Positions 62,803 through 64,000 of a stretch of 64,000 nt of DNA are shown piece after piece. The stretch covers positions 1-64,000 of the forward strand of contig JANNOQ010000079.1 of assembly GCA_031399085.1 (NCBI GenBank), given 5' to 3'. The stretch is from R-RK-3 sp031399085. Its GTDB lineage: Bacteria; Pseudomonadota; Alphaproteobacteria; Rhizobiales; Rhodomicrobiaceae. Under the pieces are notes generated by a model. That model did no database searches. It was not told the DNA's origin and worked only from the letters and a program-made list of their open reading frames with translations. Made by a program: the position numbers and the translations under genes. Numbering within the stretch: the first letter of the stretch is position 1; each line of letters starts with the position of its first letter.

Positions 62803-64000
62803 ATGGTAGATTTGAACCCCGCAGAAGCCCAGCTCCACGCGACCTTCGGCTTCAAATCCTTCCGGCCGGGGCAAGCGGATATCATCGGGGCGGTGCTGTC
62901 GGGGCGCGATGTGCTCGCGGTCATGCCGACCGGCGGCGGCAAGTCGCTCTGCTACCAGCTTCCGGCACTGTTGCGCGAAGGCGTGACGCTCGTCGTCTCG
63001 CCGCTGATCGCCCTTATGCGCAATCAGGTGGCGCAGCTTGTGAATTACGGCGTGGCTGCGGCCAGTCTCAGCTCGGGCAACGATCCGGCCGAGAACCGCG
63101 AGGCGCTGTCCCGTCTGGCAAACGGGACGTTGCGCATCCTCTATCTGGCGCCGGAGCGTCTGGCGCTGTCGGACACGCGCAATTTGCTGTCCCGGTGCGG
63201 GGTTAGTCTGCTCGCCATCGACGAGGCGCATTGCGTCTCGCAATGGGGGCATGATTTCCGGCCGGAATATATGGCGATTGGCGAAGCGGCTGCCGCGCTC
63301 GGCAATGTGCAGCGGATCGCGCTCACGGCGACCGCGGATGCGGCGACGCGCGCGGAAATCCTGGCCAGGCTGTTCAGCCGCGAGCCGGTTCAGTTCGTGC
63401 ACGGCTTCGACCGGCCCAATCTGCGCCTCGCCATGCGCCCCAAAAGCGATGCGAAACGCCAAATCCTCGATTTCGTGAAGGCGCAGAACGGGGAGTGCGG
63501 CATCATCTATTGCGCGTCCCGGCGGCAAACCGAGGAGCTATCGGCGTTTCTGGGCGGCAAAGGCGTCAAGGCGCTGCATTATCACGCCGGGATGCCGGCG
63601 GCGGACCGTGCGCGCAGCCAGGACGCCTTTCTCCAAGAGGATGGCGTCGTGATGACTGCCACAGTCGCCTTCGGCATGGGCATCGACAAGCCGGATGTGC
63701 GCTTCGTCATGCACGCCAATCTGCCGAAAAGCATGGAGAGCTACTATCAGGAAATCGGCCGCGCCGGTCGCGACGGCCTGCCCGCCGACACGCTGACGCT
63801 TTACGGCCTCGACGATATGCGCCTCCGCCGCGTGCAGATCGAGGAAAGCGACGCCTCGGAGGAGCAGAAGCGCATCGAAAAGCAGCGGCTCAACGCGCTG
63901 ATCGCGCTCTGCGAGGCGCCGCGCTGCCGCCGCCAGACGCTGCTGGCCTATTTCGGCGACGACGCCGTCCCTTGCGGCAATTGCGATCTGTGCATCGACG
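62803..64000 (+). CDS. recQ: ATP-dependent DNA helicase RecQ (cut by the right edge)
   Basis: The first 399 codons. It opens MVDLNPAEAQLHATFGFKSF; motif I is MPTGGGKSLCYQLP, motif II LLAIDEAHCVSQWGHDFRP (DEAH), motif III ALTAT; motif VI QEIGRAGRDG. The zinc-binding cysteines begin: EAPRCRRQTLL then CGNCDLC at the edge. It unwinds 3'-5' in repair of gaps and forks. ATG 62803; the remaining RQC and HRDC parts lie beyond the window. It is divergent from the CoA-transferase, with 243 bp between. Confidence 0.96.
   Translation, partial: MVDLNPAEAQLHATFGFKSFRPGQADIIGAVLSGRDVLAVMPTGGGKSLCYQLPALLREGVTLVVSPLIALMRNQVAQLVNYGVAAASLSSGNDPAENREALSRLANGTLRILYLAPERLALSDTRNLLSRCGVSLLAIDEAHCVSQWGHDFRPEYMAIGEAAAALGNVQRIALTATADAATRAEILARLFSREPVQFVHGFDRPNLRLAMRPKSDAKRQILDFVKAQNGECGIIYCASRRQTEELSAFLGGKGVKALHYHAGMPAADRARSQDAFLQEDGVVMTATVAFGMGIDKPDVRFVMHANLPKSMESYYQEIGRAGRDGLPADTLTLYGLDDMRLRRVQIEESDASEEQKRIEKQRLNALIALCEAPRCRRQTLLAYFGDDAVPCGNCDLCID

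Overview
The window looks like a chromosomal segment of a Hyphomicrobiales (Rhizobiales) alphaproteobacterium. The evidence is the pdxJ-acpS-lepB-rnc-era-recO-parC order, a Rhizobium-type glycerol ABC importer (glpSTPQUV) behind glpD, a cpaBC-cpaE-tadABCD pilus locus with a one-domain CpaA, and a RIME-like palindromic element. A Beijerinckiaceae-like host is my guess and is not proven. I saw no tRNA, rRNA, CRISPR array, insertion sequence or prophage.

Layout. 0.1-15.6 kb is mostly core: hemB, an orphan LivH-like permease, ilvA and bpt on the + strand, then on the - strand a DsbA-like oxidoreductase, a WrbA-like flavodoxin, parC, an isolated TadG-like protein, recO, era, rnc, lepB, acpS, pdxJ and a DUF2062 protein. 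A 143-bp palindromic element with perfect 13-bp ends sits between acpS and lepB. 15.9-17.1 kb holds a DUF5989 small protein and an SGNH hydrolase. 17.3-25.8 kb is the complete glycerol uptake operon with its DeoR-type regulator and candidate operator boxes; glycerol kinase is not in the window. 25.9-31.1 kb holds a membrane-anchored ClpP/SppA-like serine protease, a 545-bp spacer with a strong orphan terminator on the - strand, and two adjacent dynamin-like GTPases followed by a Cys-rich protein. 31.1-40.2 kb is the Tad/Flp pilus locus. 41.1-46.9 kb combines a two-subunit molybdenum hydroxylase with a redoxin/DsbD pair. 47.4-51.7 kb carries mdoG-mdoH for periplasmic glucans. 52.0-55.7 kb is a curli locus (csgF, csgG, two curlins, one unknown secreted protein). 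56.0-64.0 kb is mixed: SemiSWEET, peptidoglycan-binding protein, DUF5330, hemolysin III, an IF-1 paralogue with a tail, a CAP-domain protein, an epoxide hydrolase, a CoA-transferase and a recQ cut by the right edge.

How the parts fit. Pili, curli and periplasmic glucans form a surface and biofilm group. The glycerol operon is self-contained for uptake and for oxidation of glycerol-3-phosphate. Its two ATPases have complementary defects, which would make one canonical and one degenerate ATP site. The least understood block is the tandem dynamin-like GTPase pair and the regulatory-looking DNA just upstream of it.
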